From JAHZKN01 sp965250205 (GTDB lineage Bacteria; Pseudomonadota; Alphaproteobacteria; Rhizobiales; Hyphomicrobiaceae), in the NCBI GenBank assembly GCA_965250205.1, contig CBDFNK010000023.1:648424-712423 (forward strand): 64,000 bases of DNA, given 5' to 3'. How positions within the stretch are numbered: position 1 is the first letter of the stretch; each line of letters starts with the position of its first letter. Position numbers and translations under genes: made by a program. This document shows positions 43,436-53,064 of this stretch, piece after piece. The notes below the pieces were generated by a model that made no database searches, was not told the DNA's origin, and saw nothing but the letters and a program-made list of their open reading frames with translations.

Positions 43436-44398
43436 ATGGACCCTGTAATTCCAGAACTTGAAAAAGACATTCGTCGGCGTCGAGGCCGGCGGCTATTTGC
43501 GCATTCTAAAATTCCTGTCCGCGTGCTCATCCCTAACTTTGTGACCCTGTTCGGACTTTGCGCCGGGTTGACCTCAATCCGCATGTCTATCGAAGAGCGC
43601 TGGGAGCTAGCTTTGGCTGCCATCGTACTTGCAGCGCTGCTTGATGGATTGGATGGTCGCGTCGCTAGGCTTTTGAAAGCCTCATCACGATTTGGCGCTG
43701 AGCTTGATAGCTTGGCGGACTTTGTCAATTTTGGTGTCGCGCCTGCAGTACTTATCTTCACCTGGGGTTTTGGACACAACATTGATGCATCACATGCCGC
43801 AAGTAGCCTCAAGAGTGTCGGATGGATATCTGTGCTGGTGTTTGCGCTCGCATCCGCGTTGCGCCTTGCACGATTTAATATAGCGCTTGATGAAGACAAA
43901 CCCAAGTGGCAGTCCAACTACTTTCTCGGCATCCCAACACCTGCTGCCGCAATCGTTGTACTGCTGCCGTTTTATTATGATCAGGTGGTTGGCTTTGTAG
44001 ACCTAAAGAACAACCGCTTTGTTCTCAATGCTGTGCTGGCCTATACGGTGCTTGTTGCAACGCTCATGGTTTCAGCTATCCCAACCTACTCTGGAAAGCT
44101 CTTAGGTGAACGCATTGGCAGTGAGTGGGTGTTGCCAATTTTTGTGGCTGCGGTCGGCATCGTCGCGTGCCTGGTCACCTATCCCTATAGTACACTGGCC
44201 TTGGCGTCGGTTATATATCTGGCCTTAATCCCCATGAGTTGGCTGAGGTTCAGGCGCCGGAAAAAATCCAGTGAGGATAGTGATGTTGTTGGTCAAGAAG
44301 CTGGCGTGAGGTCAGATGCAAGCGACCCCACTCCTGAGGTGGGGCACACCCGATCCGGTGACAACCGTGTCGTGGACTTGCGCCGCGACGACAACTAA
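43436..44398 (+). CDS. pssA: CDP-diacylglycerol--serine O-phosphatidyltransferase
   Basis: Membrane enzyme making phosphatidylserine from CDP-diacylglycerol and serine. The CDP-alcohol phosphotransferase motif is seen as DGLDGRVARLLKASSRFGAELDSLAD (D-G-x2-AR-x8-G-x3-D-x3-D). About seven hydrophobic helices; a hydrophilic C-terminal tail (RRRKKSSEDSDVVGQEAG...) is present. 320 residues. Operon with psd. Confidence 0.94.
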   Translation: MDPVIPELEKDIRRRRGRRLFAHSKIPVRVLIPNFVTLFGLCAGLTSIRMSIEERWELALAAIVLAALLDGLDGRVARLLKASSRFGAELDSLADFVNFGVAPAVLIFTWGFGHNIDASHAASSLKSVGWISVLVFALASALRLARFNIALDEDKPKWQSNYFLGIPTPAAAIVVLLPFYYDQVVGFVDLKNNRFVLNAVLAYTVLVATLMVSAIPTYSGKLLGERIGSEWVLPIFVAAVGIVACLVTYPYSTLALASVIYLALIPMSWLRFRRRKKSSEDSDVVGQEAGVRSDASDPTPEVGHTRSGDNRVVDLRRDDN

Positions 44399-44429
44399 TC
44401 GACGACGCCGCCAACATATTTCAAGCAGA

Positions 44430-46433
44430 CTATTGCCGTTTCAGCAGGCGCTCGCGCAATGATGCGCGTGCTTCTGCGGATACCAACTGTGGGGCATGGC
44501 CCGTTTCAGCTGCAGATTGGTCTGTGGCAGGCTTGCGTAGGCGTGATCCAGCAGCAATGCTAGAGCGTTGAGCTTGTCCTGCCTGGGCTGGTGCAGGTGC
44601 GGGCGGTGTAGCTGCCATAGCTGGTTGGCGTTGTGGTTGTTGCGGCGCTGGCTGCGTGGGTGGCGCAACGCTGGCTGATGGGGTGCGAGGGGCGCTCGGT
44701 TGTGCAGCTTGGGTGGCCGGCGCTTCAGCTTCGGGTGCCACGTCAGCTTCATCGTCAATATTCATGTTGGATGAGCGCCAGCGCTCAACAACCGTATCGA
44801 GGAATCCAGTGTCTTCGACCGAGACTTGCCACTTTTCAGAGAATTTGGCCGTTGATGAGCGTGGCAGAGAGTTGGCGTCGAGTTCGTTGAATTTGATGCG
44901 GACGGGTAGGGCTACGCCGTCACCAAATGCAATAGCTTCGCGTTGACCGAGTGCAGGCAAGAATTCGAGTAGGCCTGACCCTGTGTCAGAGATCGCCGAT
45001 GTGACGATTTCTTGGTCGCGGTCATTGGACATGCGTAACGCAAACACTGTGTTGCACTGAGACAGAATTGTCGGATCAATTTCGGCGGGACGCTGGGTAA
45101 CGATACATAGTGATGCACCGTATTTGCGGCCTTCCTTGGCGATTTTAGCAATGGCCCGTTTGCAGGGTTCAAAACCAAGGCTTGAATTCATTGGCACGTA
45201 TCTGTGTGCTTCTTCACAGATCAATGTCACAGGAACTTGGCCTTCGCTCCACAGCGCAAAATCAAATGTCATACGGCACAGAACTGACACTACCACGTTG
45301 ACAATCTCTGTTGGAATGCCTGTAAGTTCCAGGATGGTGATGGGTTTGCCGTCAACGGGAACCCGGAAGAGGCGCGATAAAATTTGCGCCATGCCGTCAT
45401 AAACGGTCAAAGACCCAAACATAAAGGCGTAACGGCCATCTTGGGAAATTGTTTCAATGCGCGTTTTGAGGTTGCGGTAGGGCGTTAGATCTTTCTTGTT
45501 CTCCAACATGCCCATGCGCTCATCAATCATGGCCATCAGATCAGAGATTCGGTAGGGAACTGGCGTGTCGACAGTGTGGCGACACGCCTCTGAACGACTA
45601 CGACGTAGCTTTTGGTTGTCGCCACCGCGGCCAGTGCTATAGCGTTGCTTGGCAGCTGGAATGAGCTCCTGCAAAATCTCGATTTCCTGCTTACGACTAG
45701 GGTCGCCAATCAAAACTTCAACAGCTTCTTCAAAGTTCAAAAGCCAGAGCGGCAACTGCATGTTGCGCGGATTGATGACTTCCGCGTATTCCTTGAATGC
45801 GGTTGCGTACTCGTTGTGCGGGTCAAGAAGAATAATATGCGCGTTGGGGTGGCTTTCCAGGATGGAGCGAAAGATCAACGCGGTGGTGCAGGACTTGCCG
45901 GTGCCCGTTGTGCCGAGAATTGCGAAGTGTTTGCCCAATAATTCGTCAACTCGGACCATAGCGTCAATTGAGCTGTCCTGGCGGATCTTGCCGACACTAA
46001 CAGATCGCTGGCCTGTGCCAATGAATGACATTTTGAGTTCGTGCTTGGAGGCAACGCGGACACGATCACCAAGAGAGGGATAGCAGGTTGTACCGCGCTT
46101 GAAGGAGGTAACTTCGCCTTCCGCATTTTTCCAGAGCTCACCGACGAGACCCAGTTCTGCAATCCAGATTTCTTCATCGTTGTCACGGTTGGCAGGAACA
46201 GGAACGCTCAACGCTGAGACAATCGCTAGAACAACAGTGTTGGGCGTGTCGATTGCAAGCAGCGTTCCCATTTCAGGGCGATCATTGGCATTGCGTTGTG
46301 CACCGTCATCTGCTGGGTCAAGCATGACGATGGCCCGAGACCCGGTGACCGAAACAATGCGTCCAATTGAGCCGTCTTGTCGTTCGGCTTCAAGGCTTTG
46401 AAGTTGGGTGCTGTCCTGCATGTCTTTGTTCAT
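44430..46433 (-). CDS. HerA-like DNA-translocase-type ATPase (HAS-barrel, DUF87)
   Basis: 667 residues. N-terminal HAS-barrel (GRIVSVTGSRAIVMLDP), Walker A GTTGTGKSCTTAL, the IILLDPHNEYATAF segment, and ELTGIPTEIVNVVVSVLCR followed by ICEEAHRYVP (Walker B-like) and an Arg-finger region (YGASLCIVTQRPAEIDP). A long Pro/Ala/Gln-rich linker (PAPQQPQRQPAMAATPP) precedes a basic end. HerA proteins are hexameric DNA pumps or fork-associated ATPases; no nuclease gene such as nurA is near. It follows the histidine kinase by 20 nt and is likely cotranscribed. Confidence 0.85.
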   Translation of the reverse strand: MNKDMQDSTQLQSLEAERQDGSIGRIVSVTGSRAIVMLDPADDGAQRNANDRPEMGTLLAIDTPNTVVLAIVSALSVPVPANRDNDEEIWIAELGLVGELWKNAEGEVTSFKRGTTCYPSLGDRVRVASKHELKMSFIGTGQRSVSVGKIRQDSSIDAMVRVDELLGKHFAILGTTGTGKSCTTALIFRSILESHPNAHIILLDPHNEYATAFKEYAEVINPRNMQLPLWLLNFEEAVEVLIGDPSRKQEIEILQELIPAAKQRYSTGRGGDNQKLRRSRSEACRHTVDTPVPYRISDLMAMIDERMGMLENKKDLTPYRNLKTRIETISQDGRYAFMFGSLTVYDGMAQILSRLFRVPVDGKPITILELTGIPTEIVNVVVSVLCRMTFDFALWSEGQVPVTLICEEAHRYVPMNSSLGFEPCKRAIAKIAKEGRKYGASLCIVTQRPAEIDPTILSQCNTVFALRMSNDRDQEIVTSAISDTGSGLLEFLPALGQREAIAFGDGVALPVRIKFNELDANSLPRSSTAKFSEKWQVSVEDTGFLDTVVERWRSSNMNIDDEADVAPEAEAPATQAAQPSAPRTPSASVAPPTQPAPQQPQRQPAMAATPPAPAPAQAGQAQRSSIAAGSRLRKPATDQSAAETGHAPQLVSAEARASLRERLLKRQ

Positions 46434-46453
46434 AACTCTTCCGCAGATTAAAC

Positions 46454-47338
46454 CTAAGAACCGATACTGTGTGCTGACAGCGATTCGCGTGCCCCAGTAA
46501 GAGAGACTTTGTGTGGCGGTGGCAATATTACGGCGGCTTCTGTGCCTACGCCTTTTTTGCTTGAAATGCGCAGTTCGCCGCCATGAAGCTCTGTTAGTGC
46601 TTTGGCGATAGGCAAACCGAGTCCAGTGCCGTCATGCATGCGGTTGCGGCCACCATCGACTTGTCCAAATGGTGTTTGGGCGACGTGGAGCTCTTCGCTG
46701 GTCATGCCCAATCCCGTGTCACGGACCACGATGGTAATGCCACGTTCATTACTTGGGGCTGCTGATATCGTGACCGTATCTCCATGCTTGGAAAACTTGA
46801 TCGCATTTGAGATCAGGTTGGAGAAAATCTGTCTGAGCTTTTTCGCGTCGCCTTTTACCGTCGGTAGATTGAGTGCGATGCGGCTTTGAACTTTGATGTT
46901 GGCTTCTGCTGCCGGAAGATGGGCTTGGGAAACAACTGTATCAATGATTTCTTCGAGGCTTATTTCACTGGTGTCGAGAGAATAGCGCCCGCTTTGAATT
47001 TTTGAAATATCGAGAATGTCGTTGATGACCGACAACAAATGTGATGCGGCGGCGTGGATGAGCGTTGCGTAGTCAATAATCTCAGAGTCAGGCAGCTTGC
47101 GGCTGTCGTGGTCTGTAAGTAGTTTTGAAAATCCAAGCACGGTGTTGAGTGGCGTACGCAACTCGTGACTCATGTTGGAAATAAACTCAGATTTGACCTT
47201 ATTGGCCAGCTCAGCTTCGATGCGTGCTGTTTGTTCAGCAGATCGTGTGCGCTGGCGCAGTGCGGCTTCGCTCAATAACGACGTGTATTCGTTAATCAGC
47301 GAATTGCCTGAGTTCTTTGTGAATGCTGTATTGAACAT
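46454..47338 (-). CDS. Soluble sensor histidine kinase
   Basis: 294 residues: short helical N-terminus, DHp domain with phospho-His H58 in NMSHELRTPLNTVLGFSKLL, then HATPase_c with N box LISNAIKFSKH, G1 DTGLGMT and G2 GTGLGLPIAKALTELHGG. There is no membrane segment and no recognised sensor domain, and no response regulator gene is near, so the input and partner are unknown. The upstream gap carries an 11-bp direct repeat. It is cotranscribed with the HerA-like gene. Confidence 0.88.
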   Translation of the reverse strand: MFNTAFTKNSGNSLINEYTSLLSEAALRQRTRSAEQTARIEAELANKVKSEFISNMSHELRTPLNTVLGFSKLLTDHDSRKLPDSEIIDYATLIHAAASHLLSVINDILDISKIQSGRYSLDTSEISLEEIIDTVVSQAHLPAAEANIKVQSRIALNLPTVKGDAKKLRQIFSNLISNAIKFSKHGDTVTISAAPSNERGITIVVRDTGLGMTSEELHVAQTPFGQVDGGRNRMHDGTGLGLPIAKALTELHGGELRISSKKGVGTEAAVILPPPHKVSLTGARESLSAHSIGS

Positions 47339-47397
47339 TTATCGACATGATTCCGCTATTTAACGCCCACTTTAGTCGAGAGTTGATAAGGCACAGT

Positions 47398-47421
47398 TAA
47401 TAGGGTTTCGTAATAGGGTTT
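47398..47421. promoter_or_regulatory. Direct repeat near the histidine kinase gene
   Basis: Two exact copies of TAATAGGGTTT spaced by 2 nt (13-nt period), upstream of the kinase ATG at 47338 on the minus strand. A spacing near one helical turn suits a response-regulator or similar site. No factor can be named. Confidence 0.4.
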
Positions 47422-47594
47422 TGCTGTCTTGAGTTGCTTTTGAGGCGAACTTGAGTGGGTTTGTGCACCGCAGATGCGCTACATCTGCCAGCCAGAAGCC
47501 GCGACCTGGGCGATTACTAGCCGCGGTATTTACATTTCATTAACGAATGTGGCGTGCACTATTGCTACGGCAGGGCTGGCTCTTCAGCGAGAAC

Positions 47595-47648
47595 GTAGAG
47601 CAACTTATCTGCCTAAAATCGATTCCGATTTCAAGGCAGTTTGATTTA
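47595..47648. repeat. Solo hairpin module related to the interspersed repeat
   Basis: TAGAGCAACTTATCTGCC...AAATCG and CGATTT...GGCAG...TTGATTTA fold into one hairpin. The outer sequence matches the third hairpin of the full-length element (CAACTTATCTGC), while the inner AAATCG/CGATTT stem differs. Confidence 0.65.
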
Positions 47649-47737
47649 GGGATGTGCACGGGCTTTGTGTAGGGCGTGGGAGCGTTTACCAGGGCACTCC
47701 TAAGAGCCTCTTTGCCGTAAGGCCAGGCGGCGGTCGT

Positions 47738-47974
47738 CTATGAGCGTCGACGCGGTAGGAATTTCGCAGAAATTGGCGACAGGTCTGGTGGGGCTAATTT
47801 GCGTTCAGCGCGATCAATTTCTTGCAACGTCGCGTTAAGTGCTTTGCTGAGATCTTCAAGGCCCGGAATGCGATCCGTATCAGACTTCATATAGTGAAGT
47901 GTCTCACGTAAGGTTGTGAGATCAATCTGTGCCAAGCCTGGGCGATGACGGGAAATTCTAAACACCGAACGCAA
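47738..47974 (-). CDS. Small hypothetical protein
   Basis: Up to 78 residues, mostly helical and charged (LAQIDLTTLRETLHYMKSDTDRIPGLEDLSKALNATLQEIDRAE) with a basic C-terminal end. Start codons are TTG at 47974 or GTG at 47965. Not recognised beyond a faint likeness to small proteins from the same order. It is divergent from the adjacent glycosyltransferase gene. Confidence 0.55.
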   Translation of the reverse strand: MRSVFRISRHRPGLAQIDLTTLRETLHYMKSDTDRIPGLEDLSKALNATLQEIDRAERKLAPPDLSPISAKFLPRRRS

Positions 47975-48017
47975 CCTGTTTGTAACTAAAGTTCTGCTGA
48001 GGCCATATCTTCACAGG

Positions 48018-49451
48018 GTGTCTTCGCAAGAAACGGACCGTTCAGCAAGGGGGATTATAGCGAGCATTTGTCTCAGAATGAAACAGTTGTGCGCTTTTTT
48101 GTATCAAAAAGAGCGACACTTATTTTACGAGTTTATCAGACCATCACCTGAAAAATTTCCTGAGCTTGCAAGGACTTCTCCGCAACCGGTTCAGGCACTA
48201 AGGGTAGAGTTACACGTGGCTGATCGTTCCGGCGTCTTGATCATCGTTGAAAATTTGACCGTGCCATTGGATCGGCGTGTGTGGCAGGAAGCGCGCTGTC
48301 TCAAAGAAGCGGGCTACGAGGTTTCTGTCGTTTGTCCGAAAGGCGGCACCTATCGCGACTCTTATGAGCGGCTTGAAGGCATCAACGTATTTCGTCATCC
48401 AATGCCCTTTGAAGGTGATACAGCGCTTGGTTATGCAGCGGAATACGCTTGGGCCTTGGCGTGGGAATTTGCACTGTCTGTGCGTGCATATTTCAAGGTT
48501 GGGTTTGACACGGTTCAGGCCTGCAATCCACCGGATCTTATCTTCCTGGTTGGTGGTTTCTGGAAATATCTGTTTGGCAAAAAGTTCATCTTTGACCATC
48601 ACGACATTAATCCAGAGCTCTTTGAAGCCAAGTTTCAGCGCCGTGGCGTGTTTCACAAGTTGCTTGAAGTATTTGAGCGCTTGACGTTTAAAGTTGCCGA
48701 CACGTCCATTGCCACCAACGAGACATTTAAATCCATCGCCGTCGAGCGCGGTCGCATGGCACCCGAAGACGTGTTTATCGTGCGTTCCATTCCAGATTTG
48801 TCGCGTTTTAAACGCGTAAGCCCGAATGAAGGGTTACGCAATGGCCGCAAGTATGTTGCGGGCTATGTCGGCATTATGGGCGCCCAGGATGGTGTCGACC
48901 TTCTCATCAGCGCAATGGCTGATCTCGTTCACAAGCAAAAACGGAAAGACGTCCAATGCGTCATTGTTGGATCGGGTACTGAGCTTGAAGCACTTAGGGC
49001 GCAACGCGATAGTCTTCGGTTGCAGGACTACATTACGTTCACCGGCTTCCAATCGGGGGCATCTCTCCTGTCGTCATTATCGACATTCGACATTGGAATT
49101 ATTCCCGACCCAAAGAATGTCTACAACGACAAAATTTCCATGAACAAAGTCTTTGAGTACATGAGCTTAGGCATTCCGTTTGTGCAGTTTGATCTAATGG
49201 AAGGTCGCAAAATTGGCGGTGACGCTGCTCTTTACGCCGATAATAATGATCCGCGTTCACTTTCTGCAAAGATGACTGAGCTTTTCGATAGCGCGACCTT
49301 GAGAGCTGAGTTGGCCCAGATTGGAAAAGATCGTGCTGATCGTTTGTTGTGTTGGGATACAGAACGATCTCGTCTTTTGACATGTTATGATCGCGCACTC
49401 AGCAAAGGTTGTGAACGTGGTGCGCCCGTCATTCCTGCCGTTCTCGACTAA
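48018..49451 (+). CDS. Glycosyltransferase family 4 protein
   Basis: 477 residues. GT-B fold: N-terminal domain from VLIIVENLTVPLDRRVWQEARCL with VVCPKGG, KFIFDHHDINPE, C-terminal nucleotide-sugar domain with GYVGIMGAQDGVD, VIVGSGTEL and FEYMSLGIPFVQFD (E-x7-E type region). Transfers a sugar for a surface glycan; sugar and acceptor unknown. The first about 60 residues before the fold are variable; the start is GTG 48018 after an AGGG. First gene of the polysaccharide region on +. Confidence 0.88.
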   Translation: MSSQETDRSARGIIASICLRMKQLCAFLYQKERHLFYEFIRPSPEKFPELARTSPQPVQALRVELHVADRSGVLIIVENLTVPLDRRVWQEARCLKEAGYEVSVVCPKGGTYRDSYERLEGINVFRHPMPFEGDTALGYAAEYAWALAWEFALSVRAYFKVGFDTVQACNPPDLIFLVGGFWKYLFGKKFIFDHHDINPELFEAKFQRRGVFHKLLEVFERLTFKVADTSIATNETFKSIAVERGRMAPEDVFIVRSIPDLSRFKRVSPNEGLRNGRKYVAGYVGIMGAQDGVDLLISAMADLVHKQKRKDVQCVIVGSGTELEALRAQRDSLRLQDYITFTGFQSGASLLSSLSTFDIGIIPDPKNVYNDKISMNKVFEYMSLGIPFVQFDLMEGRKIGGDAALYADNNDPRSLSAKMTELFDSATLRAELAQIGKDRADRLLCWDTERSRLLTCYDRALSKGCERGAPVIPAVLD

Positions 49452-49620
49452 GAAAAATTTCTTAAGGCGCCTGCACTTGGTGGTCCGTGCGTTAATAAGT
49501 TTTCTGCATACTGCTCTTAAGGCGGCGGCACGTTGAGTTGATTCAATACATGCGCGCTTGCCACGACATGGGGTGAGCCTATCGTTGATGTGTTCCATTT
49601 TTCAAGAATCCCGTACCCGC

Positions 49621-50982
49621 ATGACCAAACAGCAGGCAATACACAGACCATTGGACAAAGCCGCAGCGACATCGCGGCTGACGACATTTCGCCCACCGAC
49701 ACCATCGCCTGGTCTCATCCGCGCCTTGGCACCGATCAATCGTTGGTTGATGTTGGGTGGTGTACCAGGACTTCGCCAGATTCCCGTGTTGGGTTCTGTG
49801 CCCGGCCTGCGCGGAATTATGAACGTCCCTGAATTGGACTTTCCGTGCGCCGACAAGGAACGACTGAAAGTCTCTGTCAATCCGAGCACTGCTGCATTTG
49901 TCACGCCCAATCATCCTGAGTTTTTAACCGATTGGATGTTGGATAAAGAAGTCCTCTCGCGCGCCGCACCGCTTGTTGCGTCATGGGCAACGCATGAAAT
50001 TGTCAACGGTCTTGGGCCGAGGGTGCAAAAATTCTGGCTTAAAAATAATCTGATCGCGCAGATTCCAGGTGCAGGTGGCCAATCTGGAAAAGAGTACTCC
50101 GTGGCTTGGGCACGCAAAGGCAACGGTGTTTTGCTTCACCCCGAAGGGTCTGTTGGATGGCACGGCGATCTGATAGGGCAATTGTTTCCCGGTGCTGCTG
50201 AAATGGCATTGCAAGCCGAGCGCCAAATTTCCGAAGCAGGCGAGGCACGCCCTGTCTACATCGCGCCAGTCGTTTGGAAATTATTTTTTACAAAAGATGT
50301 TACGCGCGGGCTGCACAAGGAACTGTCTTACATCGAAAAAAGTTTGCATCTTCCGAAGCGTCACACGACATCTGATCCTGCAACGCGCCTTTACCTGGCT
50401 TATGATGCGTTGCTTTCCCGCGACGAAGTCAGGTATCAGGTGCACCCAACAGATGCACCATATTTCACGCGCCGAGACGATCTGGAGGCACGGCTTTTGG
50501 AGCGCCTGGATGCACGATTGACTGAGTTAGTAGCACCCGCCGCTGATGACGCTACGGCGGGCTCAATGCTGCGCCGTAGTGCACGCTGGTTGCGCAGTGT
50601 TGATAAAACGGATCCAGAGGCTCACGACGTCAGGCGACTGACAAAGGACATAACGAAACTCCGGCGCATGCGTCGCGCGTTTTATGGTACTGAATTGCTG
50701 AGTCAGGAGCATGTTGCAGAGTGCATCAAGCGTATTCGCAATGATTATTGCCGTAGTGGTTTGCGCAACAACGCACATAATTACGTTCCGGTTCCAGTTG
50801 GACCGCGCCGCGCTGTGATCCGTGTTCCAGAGCCGATTGAGGTTAAAATCAATGCGGGTCAGTCGGCGACAATGTTGACTGATGCGTTGCGCCGACACAT
50901 GCAATCCCGTCTTGATCGTATCAATGCGGACAATGCGGCTCAACAATCACGCTTGCCGTACTTTCCAAATCCGTTTCTCTAG
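49621..50982 (+). CDS. PlsC-like acyltransferase
   Basis: 453 residues from the ATG at 49621 (MTKQQAIHRPL). Acyltransferase motifs: NHPEFLTDWML (NHx4D-like) and HPEGSVGWHGDL (EGS block 3), the latter typical of 1-acylglycerol-phosphate acyltransferases. A C-terminal helical part of about 200 residues without motif follows. Substrate unknown; place within the polysaccharide locus suggests either an acyl group on the glycan or lipid-linked precursor. Confidence 0.78.
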   Translation: MTKQQAIHRPLDKAAATSRLTTFRPPTPSPGLIRALAPINRWLMLGGVPGLRQIPVLGSVPGLRGIMNVPELDFPCADKERLKVSVNPSTAAFVTPNHPEFLTDWMLDKEVLSRAAPLVASWATHEIVNGLGPRVQKFWLKNNLIAQIPGAGGQSGKEYSVAWARKGNGVLLHPEGSVGWHGDLIGQLFPGAAEMALQAERQISEAGEARPVYIAPVVWKLFFTKDVTRGLHKELSYIEKSLHLPKRHTTSDPATRLYLAYDALLSRDEVRYQVHPTDAPYFTRRDDLEARLLERLDARLTELVAPAADDATAGSMLRRSARWLRSVDKTDPEAHDVRRLTKDITKLRRMRRAFYGTELLSQEHVAECIKRIRNDYCRSGLRNNAHNYVPVPVGPRRAVIRVPEPIEVKINAGQSATMLTDALRRHMQSRLDRINADNAAQQSRLPYFPNPFL

Positions 50983-51031
50983 AGTTTTTTCGCATATTGT
51001 GAGCGGGCGACTTTGACGCTGCTCGTGTTTG

Positions 51032-51826
51032 TCACTTCCAGCCCGTTGCCTGTGGTCGGTGTTTGGACAATCTTTCAAATGGCCGTTTGATCAACCCGCC
51101 TGCGATGCGTTTGAGGGGCTCGCCACTGATGTAAAACAAGCTGCATGTTGTCTGTATCCACCGTGCGCTAAGTGCCGTGCTCCATTTTTCGCGGAACGCT
51201 GTTTCCATTTCATCAAAGGAAGGGTCTTTTTTGCCAGCCGATAGATGGGCAAGATGAAAGTCGATGACATAGGCAGAATATCCGGCGATCTCTGCCATCA
51301 TGCAAATGTCAGCGCCATAAAAGTGAAATCCTGACAGGTTATGAGAAAATCCAATGCGCGCATTGCGGCGCACGACAATAAAATTCTCATCAACTGCTAA
51401 TACCCGACAGGGAAAGTCACCGATTTTTTGATCAGCGCCGTGTGGGTCAGTGATCCGAAGGGCAAGTTGTCCGGGTGCGACACCACCGGCATTGCCAGCA
51501 ACGGCCCAGTTTGGATCAATGCGGTTGAGTTCGTCGAGGCGCGCGTCAAGTTCAGTGCGGCTATCGTCAAACAAGCGCACGTCTTGATGGCACAAGATGA
51601 CAACGTCACCACACGCCTGGTTGAGCATATGATTGAGACCGTTGTAGGCGCAGGTTTGCTGCTCTCCGGTGTTGTCGATCTTGAGGAATTCGCAATCTCC
51701 AAAACCAAAATCGATGAAAGATTGTTGCATCACTTCGTATTGGGCTGGATTTGTGACCAATGTCGCAATTGTATAACTGCGCGGTTCGGTTTGCTCAGGT
51801 CTGGACCTTGCCTCATTCTCGCTCAT
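51032..51826 (-). CDS. Glycosyltransferase, StrF/Glyco_tranf_2_5-like
   Basis: 264 residues. A GT-A-like fold without full GT2 motifs: TIATLVTNPAQYEVMQQSF, LKIDNTGEQQTCAYNGLN, VILCHQDVRLFDD (DxD-like position), VAGNAGGVAP, and FHFYGADICMMAEIAG. This is close to the Glyco_tranf_2_5 family (StrF). The start ATGA overlaps the stop of the GT2 gene upstream, so the two are coupled and probably act in the same glycan. Confidence 0.75.
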   Translation of the reverse strand: MSENEARSRPEQTEPRSYTIATLVTNPAQYEVMQQSFIDFGFGDCEFLKIDNTGEQQTCAYNGLNHMLNQACGDVVILCHQDVRLFDDSRTELDARLDELNRIDPNWAVAGNAGGVAPGQLALRITDPHGADQKIGDFPCRVLAVDENFIVVRRNARIGFSHNLSGFHFYGADICMMAEIAGYSAYVIDFHLAHLSAGKKDPSFDEMETAFREKWSTALSARWIQTTCSLFYISGEPLKRIAGGLIKRPFERLSKHRPQATGWK

Positions 51827-52884
51827 AGCTTGGCCTCCTGTAACGGTGTCACGGAGGCCGAAGTTTGATCACTGCTAACTGGACCGACTAAAGACCGTTG
51901 TGCATCACGTTCCGGTTTTGTCGGAACACGTCGTGCATACCCGAATTGCCAGCTATCCCGCGCATCCCATATTTCCTTCCAGACCTCAGCTTTGTGTTGC
52001 CAGTCTGAGCGATTCAACGCGCGGCTTGCCACCGAGAGTGCCAACCAACGGCTGAGCGGCCAAGCGAGCAACATTTTCTGCCCGAAACTATTCACAGGCG
52101 TTGGCCAATGGCGATCTATCAAAGTCGCAAGCGCGGTCAGCAATTTGATCACCTTGCCTGGCCGCGTTGCTTCTGAAGCGCCGCCAAAGTGGATAATTTC
52201 TGCTTCTGGCGTCATCAAGGGTTTGGCACCAATGCGTTTGGCGCGCAGGCAGAGGTCCGCTTCCTCGCCATACATGAAGTAAATGGGATCAAAGCCACCC
52301 AATGCAGTCCAAACTGTCGACGGCATCAAAAAGAAGCAACCGGAAATCATATCGACCTCGCGAACGCAATCGCGCTGCCAGTTGCCGATGGCTTCACGGT
52401 TGAAAAGTTCTGAGGCCGGAAAAAGTGCGCTCAGACCTGAAATGCGACAGAGCAGAGTCCATGGCGTCATACGCCGCCAAACCGATGTTGGATTGAGAGA
52501 TCCGTCATCAAACAGAGTGCGCCCTCCCCATATCAGGGCCTGCTTGTTGCGATCTGCAAAAGCGACAAGGCGATCAATCGCGCCATCAAGAATAACAGTA
52601 TCGGGGTTGAGCAGTAAAACGTAACGCCCAGTTGCATATTCAGCCGCCAGGTTATTGGCACGGGCGAAGCCGATATTCTCATCCAGTGTAATCAGTCTCG
52701 ATATCGTAGGGTGGGATTTCAGCGCTTCAGCTGAGCCATCCGCGGAGGCATTGTCGACGACAATGACCTCATATTTGACATTGCGTGTCTGAGCTTGAAC
52801 GGAGTCCAAGGCGGCTTGGGTCAAGTCCTGGGTGTTGTAGGAAACAACCAGGATTGACACGTCAAGTGTGGGTTGATCGGTCAT
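51823..52884 (-). CDS. Glycosyltransferase family 2 (rhamnosyl-type)
   Basis: 353 residues from ATG 52884 (MTDQPTLDVSILVVSYN). GT-A motifs: VVDNASADGSAEALK, LLLNPDTVILDGAI (DxD-like), MISGCFFLMPSTVWTALGGFD, and FMYGEEADLCLRAKRIG (ED acid base region). This arrangement is that of rhamnosyltransferase-like GT2 proteins. Operon with the StrF-like gene, divergent from the GT1-like gene at 53065. Confidence 0.9.
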   Translation of the reverse strand: MTDQPTLDVSILVVSYNTQDLTQAALDSVQAQTRNVKYEVIVVDNASADGSAEALKSHPTISRLITLDENIGFARANNLAAEYATGRYVLLLNPDTVILDGAIDRLVAFADRNKQALIWGGRTLFDDGSLNPTSVWRRMTPWTLLCRISGLSALFPASELFNREAIGNWQRDCVREVDMISGCFFLMPSTVWTALGGFDPIYFMYGEEADLCLRAKRIGAKPLMTPEAEIIHFGGASEATRPGKVIKLLTALATLIDRHWPTPVNSFGQKMLLAWPLSRWLALSVASRALNRSDWQHKAEVWKEIWDARDSWQFGYARRVPTKPERDAQRSLVGPVSSDQTSASVTPLQEAKL

Positions 52885-53064
52885 TAAGGCGGCTTTCAAG
52901 AGTCTAGACAGGTGAGTCGCGCCAAGACTAGGCGATGAGCGTTAACTCGCCGTTAATCCTTTTTACACTTCACCGCGTTAGATATCTGAGCACGGTTTTT
53001 TCTCGTAAGGGCCGGCAAAAGCGACGCTCCAATAAGTGCTGATGCAAGGTTTAGAACCACCGCA

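Larger units (their letters stand above)
47339..47737. other. Intergenic stretch upstream of the histidine kinase gene
   Basis: No gene supported. It contains a direct repeat TAATAGGGTTT at 47398-47408 and 47411-47421, about 60 nt upstream of the kinase ATG (possible regulator sites), and a solo hairpin module of the interspersed repeat at 47595-47648. Confidence 0.5.

Noticed and set aside
47520..47560. CATTAACGAATG-like sequence as a CtrA binding site
   Set aside because: Only one half resembles TTAA-N7-TTAA and spacing does not fit; too weak to call.
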